Shown here one piece after another: positions 10,555 to 20,700 of a stretch of 64,000 bases of DNA (positions are counted from its first letter, which is position 1; each line of letters begins with the position of its first letter). The notes beneath the pieces are model-generated. The model was not told where the DNA came from. It ran no database searches and worked only from the letters and a program-made list of their open reading frames with translations. The stretch comes from Bacillus sp. 103mf (GTDB lineage Bacteria > Bacillota > Bacilli > Bacillales > Bacillaceae_G). The DNA is taken from positions 124,001-188,000 of the forward strand of contig NZ_FPAF01000001.1 in NCBI RefSeq assembly GCF_900116295.1, in the 5' to 3' direction. A program made the position numbers and the translations under genes.

Positions 10555-13500
10555 TTATTTTCGTATTAAACGCTGTTTCCTACGATTTTTCCCTTCATTT
10601 ATCGCTTGCTGTCTGTCAATTTTTTTTACATTTTCCTGTTCATTGTACCCATGCTGGGACTTTATAGCATTTGCTAAAGATGCTATTGATGGATGGCTGT
10701 ACATCATAACAACAGGAACCTCCAACCCCAATTCAGATTTTATGATTCCACTCACTTGGAGTAAATCAAGTGAAGATGCCCCTAGTTCGAAGAAATTCTC
10801 ATTTATATCAGTCTGTTGAGAATGGAAAAAATCTTTAAAAATGTTAGTCAACTTTTCTTCAAGACTACCTAAATCATTTTTAGTAACTGTTGCATCCTGC
10901 TGTTTCTCAACTGTTTGATACAATCTGTTTTCTATTCTTGTATTTAAATCACTTAACGAGACAAGAACTTGCGGATAACCAAGCTGCAATACTTCTGCGA
11001 ATGCTTGTGCCCCTTCAGCAGGTTGCATTCCATTATTTTCACTTTCCCGTTCCTTAAGTGATCGAGATAATAAGCCAGCAGTTTCCCATTCAAATGACAT
11101 TCCAACTTTATCCCAACGATCCCAATTCACCGTTATTACATTTTTCCCTTCTCTCATAGCAGCATGTGCATAGCTATCCAAAAAGGCATTAGCTGCTGCA
11201 TAAGCTACCTGTCCACCAGCACCTAAAAATGAAACAAGGGAGGAACAAAGAAGAAAGAAATCTATTTTTTTATCTTTTAATACCTTTCGTAATAGCAATG
11301 TACCCTTTAATTTTGCTCTCAATATCTTTTTCTCATCTTCTATTGATCTTGTATGAATCATTTTCCCGTCAGCAATCCCAGCTGCATGAATGATACCGTT
11401 TATCTCACCACCAAACCGCTCTATTGTTCTAGCTATAGCCTTTTGAAGCATATCCTCTTCTGATATGTCAGCTTCTATAACGAGTAATTCTGCCCCAAGC
11501 TTTTCTAACTCCAACAGTTTCTTGATTTTTCTGGCTTGAATAGTTTCCCGAATTGATTCTTCATGCCATAGTTCCCTTTTAGGAACTGAAGTACGACTGA
11601 TTAAAACAAGCCTTGCCTGAACATGCTTTGCCAAATAAGCTGCTAATGTTAAACCAATGCCTCCAAGTCCTCCAGTAATAATATAAACTCCTTTTTTCTT
11701 AAGCATGCTAGAAGTTGAGATATTATCAGATTTACTTACCTTTTTTGTCCCCCGTATCCAGCGACTTTTACCTCGATATGCAACAACTGCTTGTGAATCA
11801 TCTTTTACTAATTCATATGAAATAAAACTAGGCCATTCCTCTGTGTCATACTCTTTCTCTTCAAGGCAAAGATCAATATTTTTACATTTAATATTTTTAT
11901 ATTCTTGTGGAATTGTTAAACAAACTCCTGCGATGGCAGCTTGATGAGGTTGCAGATGCTCTGTTCCTGTTACATCATGCCCTTTGTTCGTAATAACAGT
12001 GAGATTCACTTTTTTAGTGCTATCTGCTCCTATTAATCGTACAATATCTAAAATCGGAAGATAGCCTGACAATGTCTTTTCTAAGTCCGCCATCTCATCT
12101 CCCTCTACTGGTTTCCACATACACACAACATCATCAGGTACAAAATCTTTCTCTTTCAACTTGCTCATGAGTAACTGTAAATGTGGAGTTTGATGATGAT
12201 CTGCTTCGAATACATTTTTTCCTATTTCCAAAAAATTTTTACCCACTTTAACTGTTACGACTTCCGCACCTTGGTTCTTTAAATACTCACTTAGACGCTC
12301 TGTCTCTTCAAAAACAATTACCTTTTTCCCCTGATGACGTATGGATTTGATTGTCGGTTCTATCCGCTCCCAGACCGGAATATAAAACCATTCATCAAAA
12401 GGCGATTGGTGCTTATCTATGGATATTATTTGCCCCTTTAGTCTTCCTTCCATATTTTCAGAGAACTCGTGAGGCTCAGGAAATTGTTGATGTTCAAAAG
12501 GATACGTCGGAAGTGACACACGCTTATATTGCTCACTTCCTTGAAATTCTCCCCAATTGATACTGACACCTAGTTTCCAAAGTTTCCCGATTCCATTTAG
12601 CAAATAAGCATAGTCTTCTCCTATTTCCTTTGGATGCCTAATCAAATTTACTGCTGCGTGATTTTTTGAATAATTTTTATGTTTTCTGACAAATTGACAC
12701 AGCGTGTTTCCCGGTCCAACTTCAACGAAGATGGCTTCTCCCATATTAAAAAGCGTTTGTAGTCCGGTATCAAACTCCACTTTACTTCTTATTTGCGATG
12801 CCCAGTATTCTGCATCCATTACTTCTTCATTTTCAATCCATGTACCAGTTACATTTGAAAGAAATGGTATAGAAGGTTCTCTAAAATGCATCCCTTTGAG
12901 CATTCTCGCAAAATGGATCGAGGCTGTTTGCATCATGCTCGAATGAAATGCATGAGATGTTTTTAAATACTGAACCGTGATTCCTTTTTTTTCTAACCCT
13001 AATGCAAAAGTTTTCATTTTCTCTGTTGAACCTGAAACAACAGAGAGGTCCGAGCTATTAACAGCTGACAGCTCAATTCCTTCTATTAGCTCTTTTTCTA
13101 CATTTTTTGCCGACATTGACACACTTACCATGTCACCTTCAGGCATCGTTTGCATCAAATTACCCCTCGTTATTACAATCTTAAGCGCATCCTCTAGGGT
13201 AAATACACCTGACAAACAAGCTGCTGTCAGTTCTCCAAGGCTATGACCTATCATGTAATGAGGCTTAATACCACGACTTATTAATAAAGAAGCTAATGCA
13301 TATTCAAAAGAAAATAGAATAATCTGTGTGTAGACTGTCTGATGGATCAATTTCTCAGCTGTTGCCGTGTCCTGAGCATTCTCTGGGTACAAAATCTTTT
13401 TGAAATGTACTCCTTCTATTTCTTCTACGATAGAAAAGCAACGTTCTATTTCCATTTTAAAAACAGGTTCTTTATCATATAAGTCTTTCCCCATGTTCAC

Positions 13501-15090
13501 ATACTGAGAACCTTGTCCTGAAAACATAAAAATAACTGCAGGCTGCTGTAAGCAGCGATAAGGCTTTAACTCATGACCAGTCATACCATGTTGACCAATA
13601 GTAAATGTCTGACGATAAGGAAAGTGCTTACGTCCTACCTGTAATGTATAGGCCATATCCTTTAACGGTATATGCTGATTCTCTGCTATAAAATATTTTA
13701 AGCGTTCCACTGATTTTTCAACTGTTTCTTCAGACCTTGCGGAAAGGACCATTAATTGATCCATTTTTGATTCCTTAAAATCTCTACTTTGAAGTGGTGG
13801 CTCTTCCATTACAACATGGACATTTGTTCCACCGATTCCAAAAGAGCTTACTCCCGCTCGGAAAACATTTTCCTTCGTCCACTTTTTCACAGTTGTATTC
13901 ACATAAAAAGGACTGTTCTCAAAATCAATTTTCGGATTCGGTTTTCGATAATGAAGACTTGGTGTTAATGTTTTTTTATATAAAGTCAACGCTGCTTTAA
14001 TAAAACCAGCAATTCCAGCTGCTGAATCTAAATGACCAATATTAGTTTTTACAGATCCTATTCCGCAGTATTGGTACTTATTTGTATTAAAAGCTTGTTT
14101 TAAAGCTTCAATTTCTACTGGATCTCCTAGGGATGTACCCGTTCCATGTGCTTCAATATAAGAGATACTTTCAGGTTCTACTTTGCTGATTTTCAGCGCT
14201 TTTTTTATAACCTCCACCTGACCGTCAATACTAGGGGCTGTATAACCAACTTTTCGACTACCATCATTGTTATAGGCAGAACCCTTAATAACCGCATAAA
14301 TATGATCACGATCTTTTATTGCTTGTTTAAGTGTCTTTAATACAACCACACCACACCCTTCTCCACCGACGGTTCCCCTCGCTTCCGCATCAAACGCACG
14401 ACAGTGGCCATCAGGAGACATGATCATTCCTTCTTGATACATATACCCTTTCTTATGAGGAGAATACACCGTAACCCCTCCTGCTAGTGCCATTTTACAG
14501 TCTCCTGTAAGTAAGGAACGAGAGGCAAGATGAACAGCTGTTAAAGAAGATGAACATGCCGTGTCAACTGCTACACTTGGTCCTGTTAAATTTAACTTGT
14601 ATGAGATTTTCGTATTCATAAAATCCTTATCTGTTAATTGTATAGCTGAAAATTGTTCAGATGCGCTATTATTCCGTAATAGCATCGAAGATGCCTGCCA
14701 ATATAAATTGGCCGATGCCGCTCCAAACAGTCCTATTGGTTGATCGTAAGATTCGGGATTATACCCCGCATCCTCCAGCGATTCCCAAGCTACTTCATGA
14801 AACATACGGATTTGTGGATCCATTACTTCTGCCTCTCGCTTAGAATATCCGAAAAACTCTGCATCAAAATGATTATAATTATCGACTGTTCCTTTTGCCC
14901 GCACATAGTTATCATTATTTAGTACTTCTTCTTTAACACCCGCTTTTAACAACTCTTCTTTAGAAAAAAAGGTGATAGATTCCGTACCACTTTTTAGATT
15001 TCTCCAAAATTCTTTAATATTGTTTGCACCAGGAAAACGGCACGCCATACCTATGACAGCAATTTCTAAACCTGTTGTCTTACTCATCAT
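10555..15090 (-). CDS. amiK: Type I PKS module KS-AT-KR-ACP
   Basis: First malonyl extension module after the NRPS part. KS (about 5-430) with TACSSS, EAHGTGT and NIGHLD; AT (about 520-830) with GQGSQ, GHSLGE and SHAFHS, predicting malonyl-CoA; KR (about 1130-1330) with TGGLGGIG and the AYAAAN active-site region; ACP (about 1410-1480) with GASSLD. Reduction here would turn the carbonyl of the preceding amino acid into the hydroxyl that closes the lactone in amicoumacin-type products. It starts ATGATG behind GGGGGAG, overlaps the 3' end of the upstream NRPS gene by 11 bases, and ends about 40 bases before the next PKS. The last dozen residues are strongly basic (RRKQRLIRK), possibly a docking tail. 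All catalytic motifs I looked for are present. Confidence 0.95.
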   Translation of the reverse strand: MMSKTTGLEIAVIGMACRFPGANNIKEFWRNLKSGTESITFFSKEELLKAGVKEEVLNNDNYVRAKGTVDNYNHFDAEFFGYSKREAEVMDPQIRMFHEVAWESLEDAGYNPESYDQPIGLFGAASANLYWQASSMLLRNNSASEQFSAIQLTDKDFMNTKISYKLNLTGPSVAVDTACSSSLTAVHLASRSLLTGDCKMALAGGVTVYSPHKKGYMYQEGMIMSPDGHCRAFDAEARGTVGGEGCGVVVLKTLKQAIKDRDHIYAVIKGSAYNNDGSRKVGYTAPSIDGQVEVIKKALKISKVEPESISYIEAHGTGTSLGDPVEIEALKQAFNTNKYQYCGIGSVKTNIGHLDSAAGIAGFIKAALTLYKKTLTPSLHYRKPNPKIDFENSPFYVNTTVKKWTKENVFRAGVSSFGIGGTNVHVVMEEPPLQSRDFKESKMDQLMVLSARSEETVEKSVERLKYFIAENQHIPLKDMAYTLQVGRKHFPYRQTFTIGQHGMTGHELKPYRCLQQPAVIFMFSGQGSQYVNMGKDLYDKEPVFKMEIERCFSIVEEIEGVHFKKILYPENAQDTATAEKLIHQTVYTQIILFSFEYALASLLISRGIKPHYMIGHSLGELTAACLSGVFTLEDALKIVITRGNLMQTMPEGDMVSVSMSAKNVEKELIEGIELSAVNSSDLSVVSGSTEKMKTFALGLEKKGITVQYLKTSHAFHSSMMQTASIHFARMLKGMHFREPSIPFLSNVTGTWIENEEVMDAEYWASQIRSKVEFDTGLQTLFNMGEAIFVEVGPGNTLCQFVRKHKNYSKNHAAVNLIRHPKEIGEDYAYLLNGIGKLWKLGVSINWGEFQGSEQYKRVSLPTYPFEHQQFPEPHEFSENMEGRLKGQIISIDKHQSPFDEWFYIPVWERIEPTIKSIRHQGKKVIVFEETERLSEYLKNQGAEVVTVKVGKNFLEIGKNVFEADHHQTPHLQLLMSKLKEKDFVPDDVVCMWKPVEGDEMADLEKTLSGYLPILDIVRLIGADSTKKVNLTVITNKGHDVTGTEHLQPHQAAIAGVCLTIPQEYKNIKCKNIDLCLEEKEYDTEEWPSFISYELVKDDSQAVVAYRGKSRWIRGTKKVSKSDNISTSSMLKKKGVYIITGGLGGIGLTLAAYLAKHVQARLVLISRTSVPKRELWHEESIRETIQARKIKKLLELEKLGAELLVIEADISEEDMLQKAIARTIERFGGEINGIIHAAGIADGKMIHTRSIEDEKKILRAKLKGTLLLRKVLKDKKIDFFLLCSSLVSFLGAGGQVAYAAANAFLDSYAHAAMREGKNVITVNWDRWDKVGMSFEWETAGLLSRSLKERESENNGMQPAEGAQAFAEVLQLGYPQVLVSLSDLNTRIENRLYQTVEKQQDATVTKNDLGSLEEKLTNIFKDFFHSQQTDINENFFELGASSLDLLQVSGIIKSELGLEVPVVMMYSHPSIASLANAIKSQHGYNEQENVKKIDRQQAINEGKNRRKQRLIRK

Positions 15091-17740
15091 TACTCCCCCC
15101 TAACAATTGCGCGATATTTTCTAATTCAAAAGATTCATCCTCCTCATCTTCACTACTGTCCAACAATTTTTGATTATCATGTGTATTGTTTAATAGAGCG
15201 GCAATTTCAGATACAGATGTAAACTGGAACAATTGTAAAACAGATATTTCTCTATGAAATTCTTTTAGTATCTTGTGTGACAATTCAACAATGTTAAATG
15301 AGTTGCCTCCAATATCAAAAAAATTGTCTTCAATACTAATTTGTGAAGCTGAGATATTTAAGATTTCAGAAAAAATAGAAATTAGTCTTTTTTCAGTTTC
15401 ATTATGAGCCTTTATCACGGTTTCATTGAGTATCATCTGCTCCGCCGGATCAGGAAGTGCACGATAGTCCAATTTACCTGATATATTCATTGGAAACTTA
15501 TCAATTCGAATAAAGTGTCTTGGGATCATATAACTAGGCACTTTCGTGCTCAAAAATTCCCGCAGCTTTCTTTGATTCAGTGGCTTGTCTGATATGATAT
15601 ATGCACAAAGAAATTGATCTTGTGATTCTTTTTGCTGTGGAACCACAACCACTTCACGAACACATTGACCAAGTTCTCGAAAATTAAGCAAGGCTTGCTT
15701 TATTTCATCCAGTTCAACTCTAAAACCTCTGATCTTCACTTGATTATCATTTCTTCCCAAAAATTCTATTAAGCCGTCTGAACGCCATCTCGCTAAATCA
15801 CCAGTACGATACACTTTTTTATCAGAAAGACTAGGAAGCCATGTGAACTTTCGATTGGTTAACTCAGGCTGATTTATATATCCCCTTGCGACACCATCAC
15901 CAGAAATGCATAATTCTCCAAATATACCAATTGGTACAAGTTGATCAAACGAATCCACTATATATATTTGTTCATTCGGCATTGGACTTCCAATTGGAAC
16001 CACATTTTCATTCCAATCTTCAGGAATTATAAATGCAGTAGATTGTACAGAGCATTCTGTTGGACCATAGTTATTTGTCATAATCGGCCTATTTTTCTTA
16101 AAAGTTTGTAAAAATCGGTTCACTAATTCTGATGTTAAAATTTCCCCTCCGACTAAAAGCAGCTTTAATTCTTGAACGCAATGGGAATCATTATCCGAAA
16201 CTGCTTCAGTCATTAAACGTAAATGTGAAGGTGTTGCATCTGACACATGAATGTGGTTTTTTTCATAGAAAGACCATAATTGTTTTCCATCCACCCTAAT
16301 ATTGTCAGGTGCAATGTAAAGAGTATGACCTAAAAGCAGAGCTGGAAACATCGTTTGTACAGAAGCATCAAATATATGCGATGCCAGCATTCCAATATGA
16401 AGACTTTCTAATGGTAATCTATTAAGATGACGGTTTTTTAGTCCATGTACTAAATTTATGACTTGACGATGTTCAACCATCACACCTTTTGGATTCCCTG
16501 TTGTACCGGATGTATATAAAACATAAGCCAAATCTGTGGGGACAGGTTTATCACTATGAACCGCCATATTTCCAATGAAATCAAACAAGTCATCAATTAG
16601 AATGATATCTCTATTTTCTATCGGTAATATTTCTGTAGAATTTGTCAAAATCACCTTTGTACAGCTGTTTTCAAGCATATAACATATTCTTTCAACAGGT
16701 AGGTGAACATCAATCGGTAAATATGGACAACCCGCTTTTAATATACCTAGTATCGCAATAATCATTTCAGCCGAACGATAAACCATAAGACCGATTGGTT
16801 CATTCTGATTTACATTCTTTTTTCTTAAAAACATAGCAATGCGCTCTGACAAATCATCAACCTCTCGATACGTATAGCGCACGTCCTCAAAAACAACCGC
16901 AAGATGATCAGGTTTTTGTCTTACCTGCTCTTGAAATAATTCAACAATCGATTTGTCCTCAGGATAAGTTTGTATAATTTGGTTGAATACCTTCATTTGT
17001 TCCAACTCTTCATCAGAAAGTATTTTATATTCAGACACTTCTTTTTCTGGTGAATTTAAAGCTTGTTCTGCCAGCGTACAGATATGGCTTGACAGCCTGC
17101 GTATTGTTTCTTGATCATAATGGCGAAGATTCCAGAAAATCCCCCCACTAAGGTGATCATCTTCTCCACGCTTGAATGAAATTAACAGATCGGTATTCAT
17201 TTCTTTCAGTGTTGTTTCCTGGTGAAGGTTTTCTAACATTAGAGAAAAACCAAAATAATTTTGATTTTTCTTTTGTATCATCCACAGCTCATCTAAGAAA
17301 CTTTTCACAGGGTAATTTTGATGAATGAATGCATCCTTCATTGCCTCCTTTACACGTTGAAGACATTCCCTGAAGTTCATTGTAGACTCAATTTCTACTT
17401 TTAATGGAAGTATGTTATTGATACCTGTTTGTGTATTTTTTTGCTTAATTATAGGAGCGGCAGTCAGTAATTCCGACTTACCGCTATAACGATGCATTAA
17501 AACTACAGTTACAGTCATTAAAATGGTAAACATGCGCAAATCCGATTCCCCTGCTGACTCTAAAATTTTCTTACTTAGATCAGATGGAACCGTAAATGTC
17601 AGATTGGCTGCTTCATCTCTTTGATTGAGGCGATGTGAAAGATAAGGAAATTGCACAGCTGGCTGAGCCTCAGATAAAATATCTGTCCAATACGCCCGTT
17701 CTCTCACCTTTTCAAGAGTTGCTACTTTTAATTCATCCAC
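15080..17740 (-). CDS. amiJ: NRPS module: C-terminal half of a C domain, A, PCP
   Basis: Activates the amino acid joining the peptide to the isocoumarin polyketide; in amicoumacin this is leucine. Residues about 15-230 match only the second lobe of a condensation domain, without HHxxxDG; the complete C domain sits at the end of the preceding protein. The A domain (about 265-770) has YTSGTTGNPKG, YGPTE, TGDLARW and NQVKIRGFRVE; the PCP has GGNSF. By-eye alignment to GrsA gives pocket residues D-A-Q-D-L-G-N-V-Q, nearer the Gln type (DAQDLGVVD) than Leu (DAWFLGNVV). The C-terminus is acidic (EDEEDESFELE), opposite in charge to the tails of the PKS proteins. The start is GTG with AGAGGTGAG upstream. 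Letter by gene order; substrate unsettled. Confidence 0.93.
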   Translation of the reverse strand: MDELKVATLEKVRERAYWTDILSEAQPAVQFPYLSHRLNQRDEAANLTFTVPSDLSKKILESAGESDLRMFTILMTVTVVLMHRYSGKSELLTAAPIIKQKNTQTGINNILPLKVEIESTMNFRECLQRVKEAMKDAFIHQNYPVKSFLDELWMIQKKNQNYFGFSLMLENLHQETTLKEMNTDLLISFKRGEDDHLSGGIFWNLRHYDQETIRRLSSHICTLAEQALNSPEKEVSEYKILSDEELEQMKVFNQIIQTYPEDKSIVELFQEQVRQKPDHLAVVFEDVRYTYREVDDLSERIAMFLRKKNVNQNEPIGLMVYRSAEMIIAILGILKAGCPYLPIDVHLPVERICYMLENSCTKVILTNSTEILPIENRDIILIDDLFDFIGNMAVHSDKPVPTDLAYVLYTSGTTGNPKGVMVEHRQVINLVHGLKNRHLNRLPLESLHIGMLASHIFDASVQTMFPALLLGHTLYIAPDNIRVDGKQLWSFYEKNHIHVSDATPSHLRLMTEAVSDNDSHCVQELKLLLVGGEILTSELVNRFLQTFKKNRPIMTNNYGPTECSVQSTAFIIPEDWNENVVPIGSPMPNEQIYIVDSFDQLVPIGIFGELCISGDGVARGYINQPELTNRKFTWLPSLSDKKVYRTGDLARWRSDGLIEFLGRNDNQVKIRGFRVELDEIKQALLNFRELGQCVREVVVVPQQKESQDQFLCAYIISDKPLNQRKLREFLSTKVPSYMIPRHFIRIDKFPMNISGKLDYRALPDPAEQMILNETVIKAHNETEKRLISIFSEILNISASQISIEDNFFDIGGNSFNIVELSHKILKEFHREISVLQLFQFTSVSEIAALLNNTHDNQKLLDSSEDEEDESFELENIAQLLGGSNDE

Positions 17741-17760
17741 TTTTTACTCACCTCTTTATA

Positions 17761-20700
17761 CTAGATTTTCAAGTCATCTAATTCGAGTAATGAGACTTCA
17801 TCTAGTTTCTGTAAAGATGAAAGGCTCTCAATGTCCTCTAATTTGATATGTGTATCATTTATTACGGCCGCTAGAATTTCTTTCAAACTATTTACTAACC
17901 TTTCAATCGTTTCCTTCGTAAATAAGTCCGTATTATATTCAATGACAGCTGATAGCCCATCTTCCTCAGTTACAATCCATAATAAGTCAAACCGAGAAAC
18001 TGCTGTTTCATATTTATAGTCATGAAGCTTAATTCCTTCTATCTCCAATTCAGGCTGGTTTAGATTTTGAAGAGCAAACACGACATCAAATATAAGGTTT
18101 CTACTCATATCTCGTTTTAATTTTAAATCTCGAACCATATTTTCATATTGATAGTCTTGATGTTCAAAATCTTCGATCACCAGCTGCCTTACATGACGTA
18201 AAAGATCTATAAACGTCATTTCTTTTTTAGGATAGAACCGCAGAGGAAGCATATTGACAAAAATGCCTATAATCTTCTGAAGCTCCTCTTGTTTTCTTCC
18301 TGCAACAGGAACACCAACTACAATATCTGATTGACCAGTAAGCTTATGAAGCAATATTTGATAAATCGTCAAGATCCCCATAAACAGCGTTGCATCTTCC
18401 CTTGCGATTATTCGCTTAAATGCCGTTAATTCTTCCTTACTAATCCGAAATTGATAATGGGCTCCTGTAAAGCTTTTTACTTCCGGTCTTTTATAATCAG
18501 TAGGAAGCTGCAAAACAGGTGCACCTTCAAGCCTTTTTATCCAGTATTCACCTAGTTTGTTAAGTTCATTTGATGCAAGTATCTGATTTTGCCACTCAGA
18601 GAAGTCTTTGTACTGAAGCTCTAAAGAAGTTAATTCCTTTCCGTCATACAAATCCATAAACTCACTAATTAAAATATCCTGCGATAATCCATCAGAGATA
18701 ATGTGGTGCATGTCAAGCATCAACACATACTCATTTTCAGTAACCTTCATTACGCCCGTTCGCATCAACGGTGCTTGTTCCAATTCAAAAGGCTTTAAAA
18801 ATTGATTAATAACTTCCTTTTGACTTTGTTCAGACTTTAATTGATCGTTTATATCTGATAAATCAAAGAATTCAACATGAAACTCAACATTATCCTCAAT
18901 TTTTTGAACAGGTACACCATCTATTACGACAAATGAAGTTCTTAAACTTTCATGCCGCTTGATTAATTTCATAAATGTACGCTCTAATTTTTCCATGTTC
19001 AGTTTTCCCACTATTCTTCCAGCAGTAAATTCATTATAACCAGTGCTCGTTTTATCAAATTGCTGTACAAGATAGAGTCGCTTCTGAGCTGAAGAAAGTG
19101 GATAAAAATCCTTTTGCGGCGCTTTTTCAATAATTTGATATGTCTTTTTCTCTGCTCCGCTCAAGTATTGAGCCATTTCCCTAATTGTTGGTATTTTAAA
19201 GAATTCTGGTAATGGTATTACAACACTGAATGCTTTATGGATAATGGATATAAAATTAATTGCTTTTAATGAGTCACCACCCATCTCAAAGAAATCGTCA
19301 TCAATACCAATTTGACTGATTTTAAAGAAATTCTGCCAGTAAATACTCAACTCTTTTTCTAAAACAGTAACTGGTTCCATATATTCAGTAGATATCTCCG
19401 GACGATCATATAAAGGAAGCTTTTCTTTTGTATCCTTTTCCCCTGATAACTGTAAACGATCCACATATTTATCAATACGTTCTTGTAAATTGGTTGCTGA
19501 AACAATAATTTGATCGAAATGTCCTAATCTTAGAATTATTTCAAATACATTTCTTCCTTCATTTGCACGAATCAACGTCTCTTGTAAATTTTTCGCGATT
19601 GGTATATCAGGATTTTTTCCATCTTCAAATTCCCATCCGTCAAAATTCAATGCAGTCCATGGCACAGGATGATTTAAGTTGTGTTGATACACAAAAGTAT
19701 CTATGAATTGATTGACAGCCGTATAAGCAGTGAAACCAAGCCCACCTAAAATGGGTGACAAAGACGAAAGCAATATACAAAAATCAAGCGGACGATCTCT
19801 TAAAACTTTTTCTAACAAAAGAACACCGTTCATTTTAGCTTGGAGATGTGCTTCGGAAAATACCTTGTCTGTTTGTTCCATCATTCTAAATGATTGTTCC
19901 CCAGTTACCCCTGCAGCATATATAACACCATTTACCATTCCAAATGTACGTTCCGCCAACTGAACCACTTCATTTATATCCTCTTCTTTGCCGACATCTA
20001 ATGCAGCAATTATGACTTGTGCTCCAGCTTCTTCAATCGCCTTCACTTTCATTATTTTTTTAACCATAGGGTCATCTTGAGAGTGCGACTCAATTAATAA
20101 CTGCCATTCTTTCCTTGGAGGAAGTCCTGATCTACTTGTCAGAATAAGCTTTCCTTGGGTCTTTTCCGCCAATGTTTGTGCCAAATTCAAACCAATAAAG
20201 CCCAATCCACCTATCAATATATACACACCGTTCTGTTTTAAATGCCCTATATTACCTTGCATAGATTGTGAAGGGAGAGCTGTTTGAACGTAATCTCTAA
20301 TGTACCGTTTATTATCTCTATAAACTGTTAATATACTTCCCTTGTCTCTCAACAATTCTTCTTGTAATAGCTTCAGCAACTTCTCTTCCTTCCACGTTCC
20401 TATCTGCTGTTTATCAATATCTATAATTCTATAATGAAGAAGCGGTGATTCCTGCGAAATTACCATACTCGGCCCTAGATGAAGCGCTTTTTCCGGATAT
20501 AGAACCGTTTCTCCTCCGATATAGTAAGCAAGTGAGGATAAGACAGTGATATGAACCTCTTGATCTATTACTCTCTTTTTTAAAACTTGTCCTAAGTAAA
20601 GTAGTGAATAAAAACATTCACTTTGCATTTGCTTAATCCACTCAGGCGTTTCAACCTTAGTATCCCTTTCAGCTAGCCCCCACAAGTGTATTACACGAGA

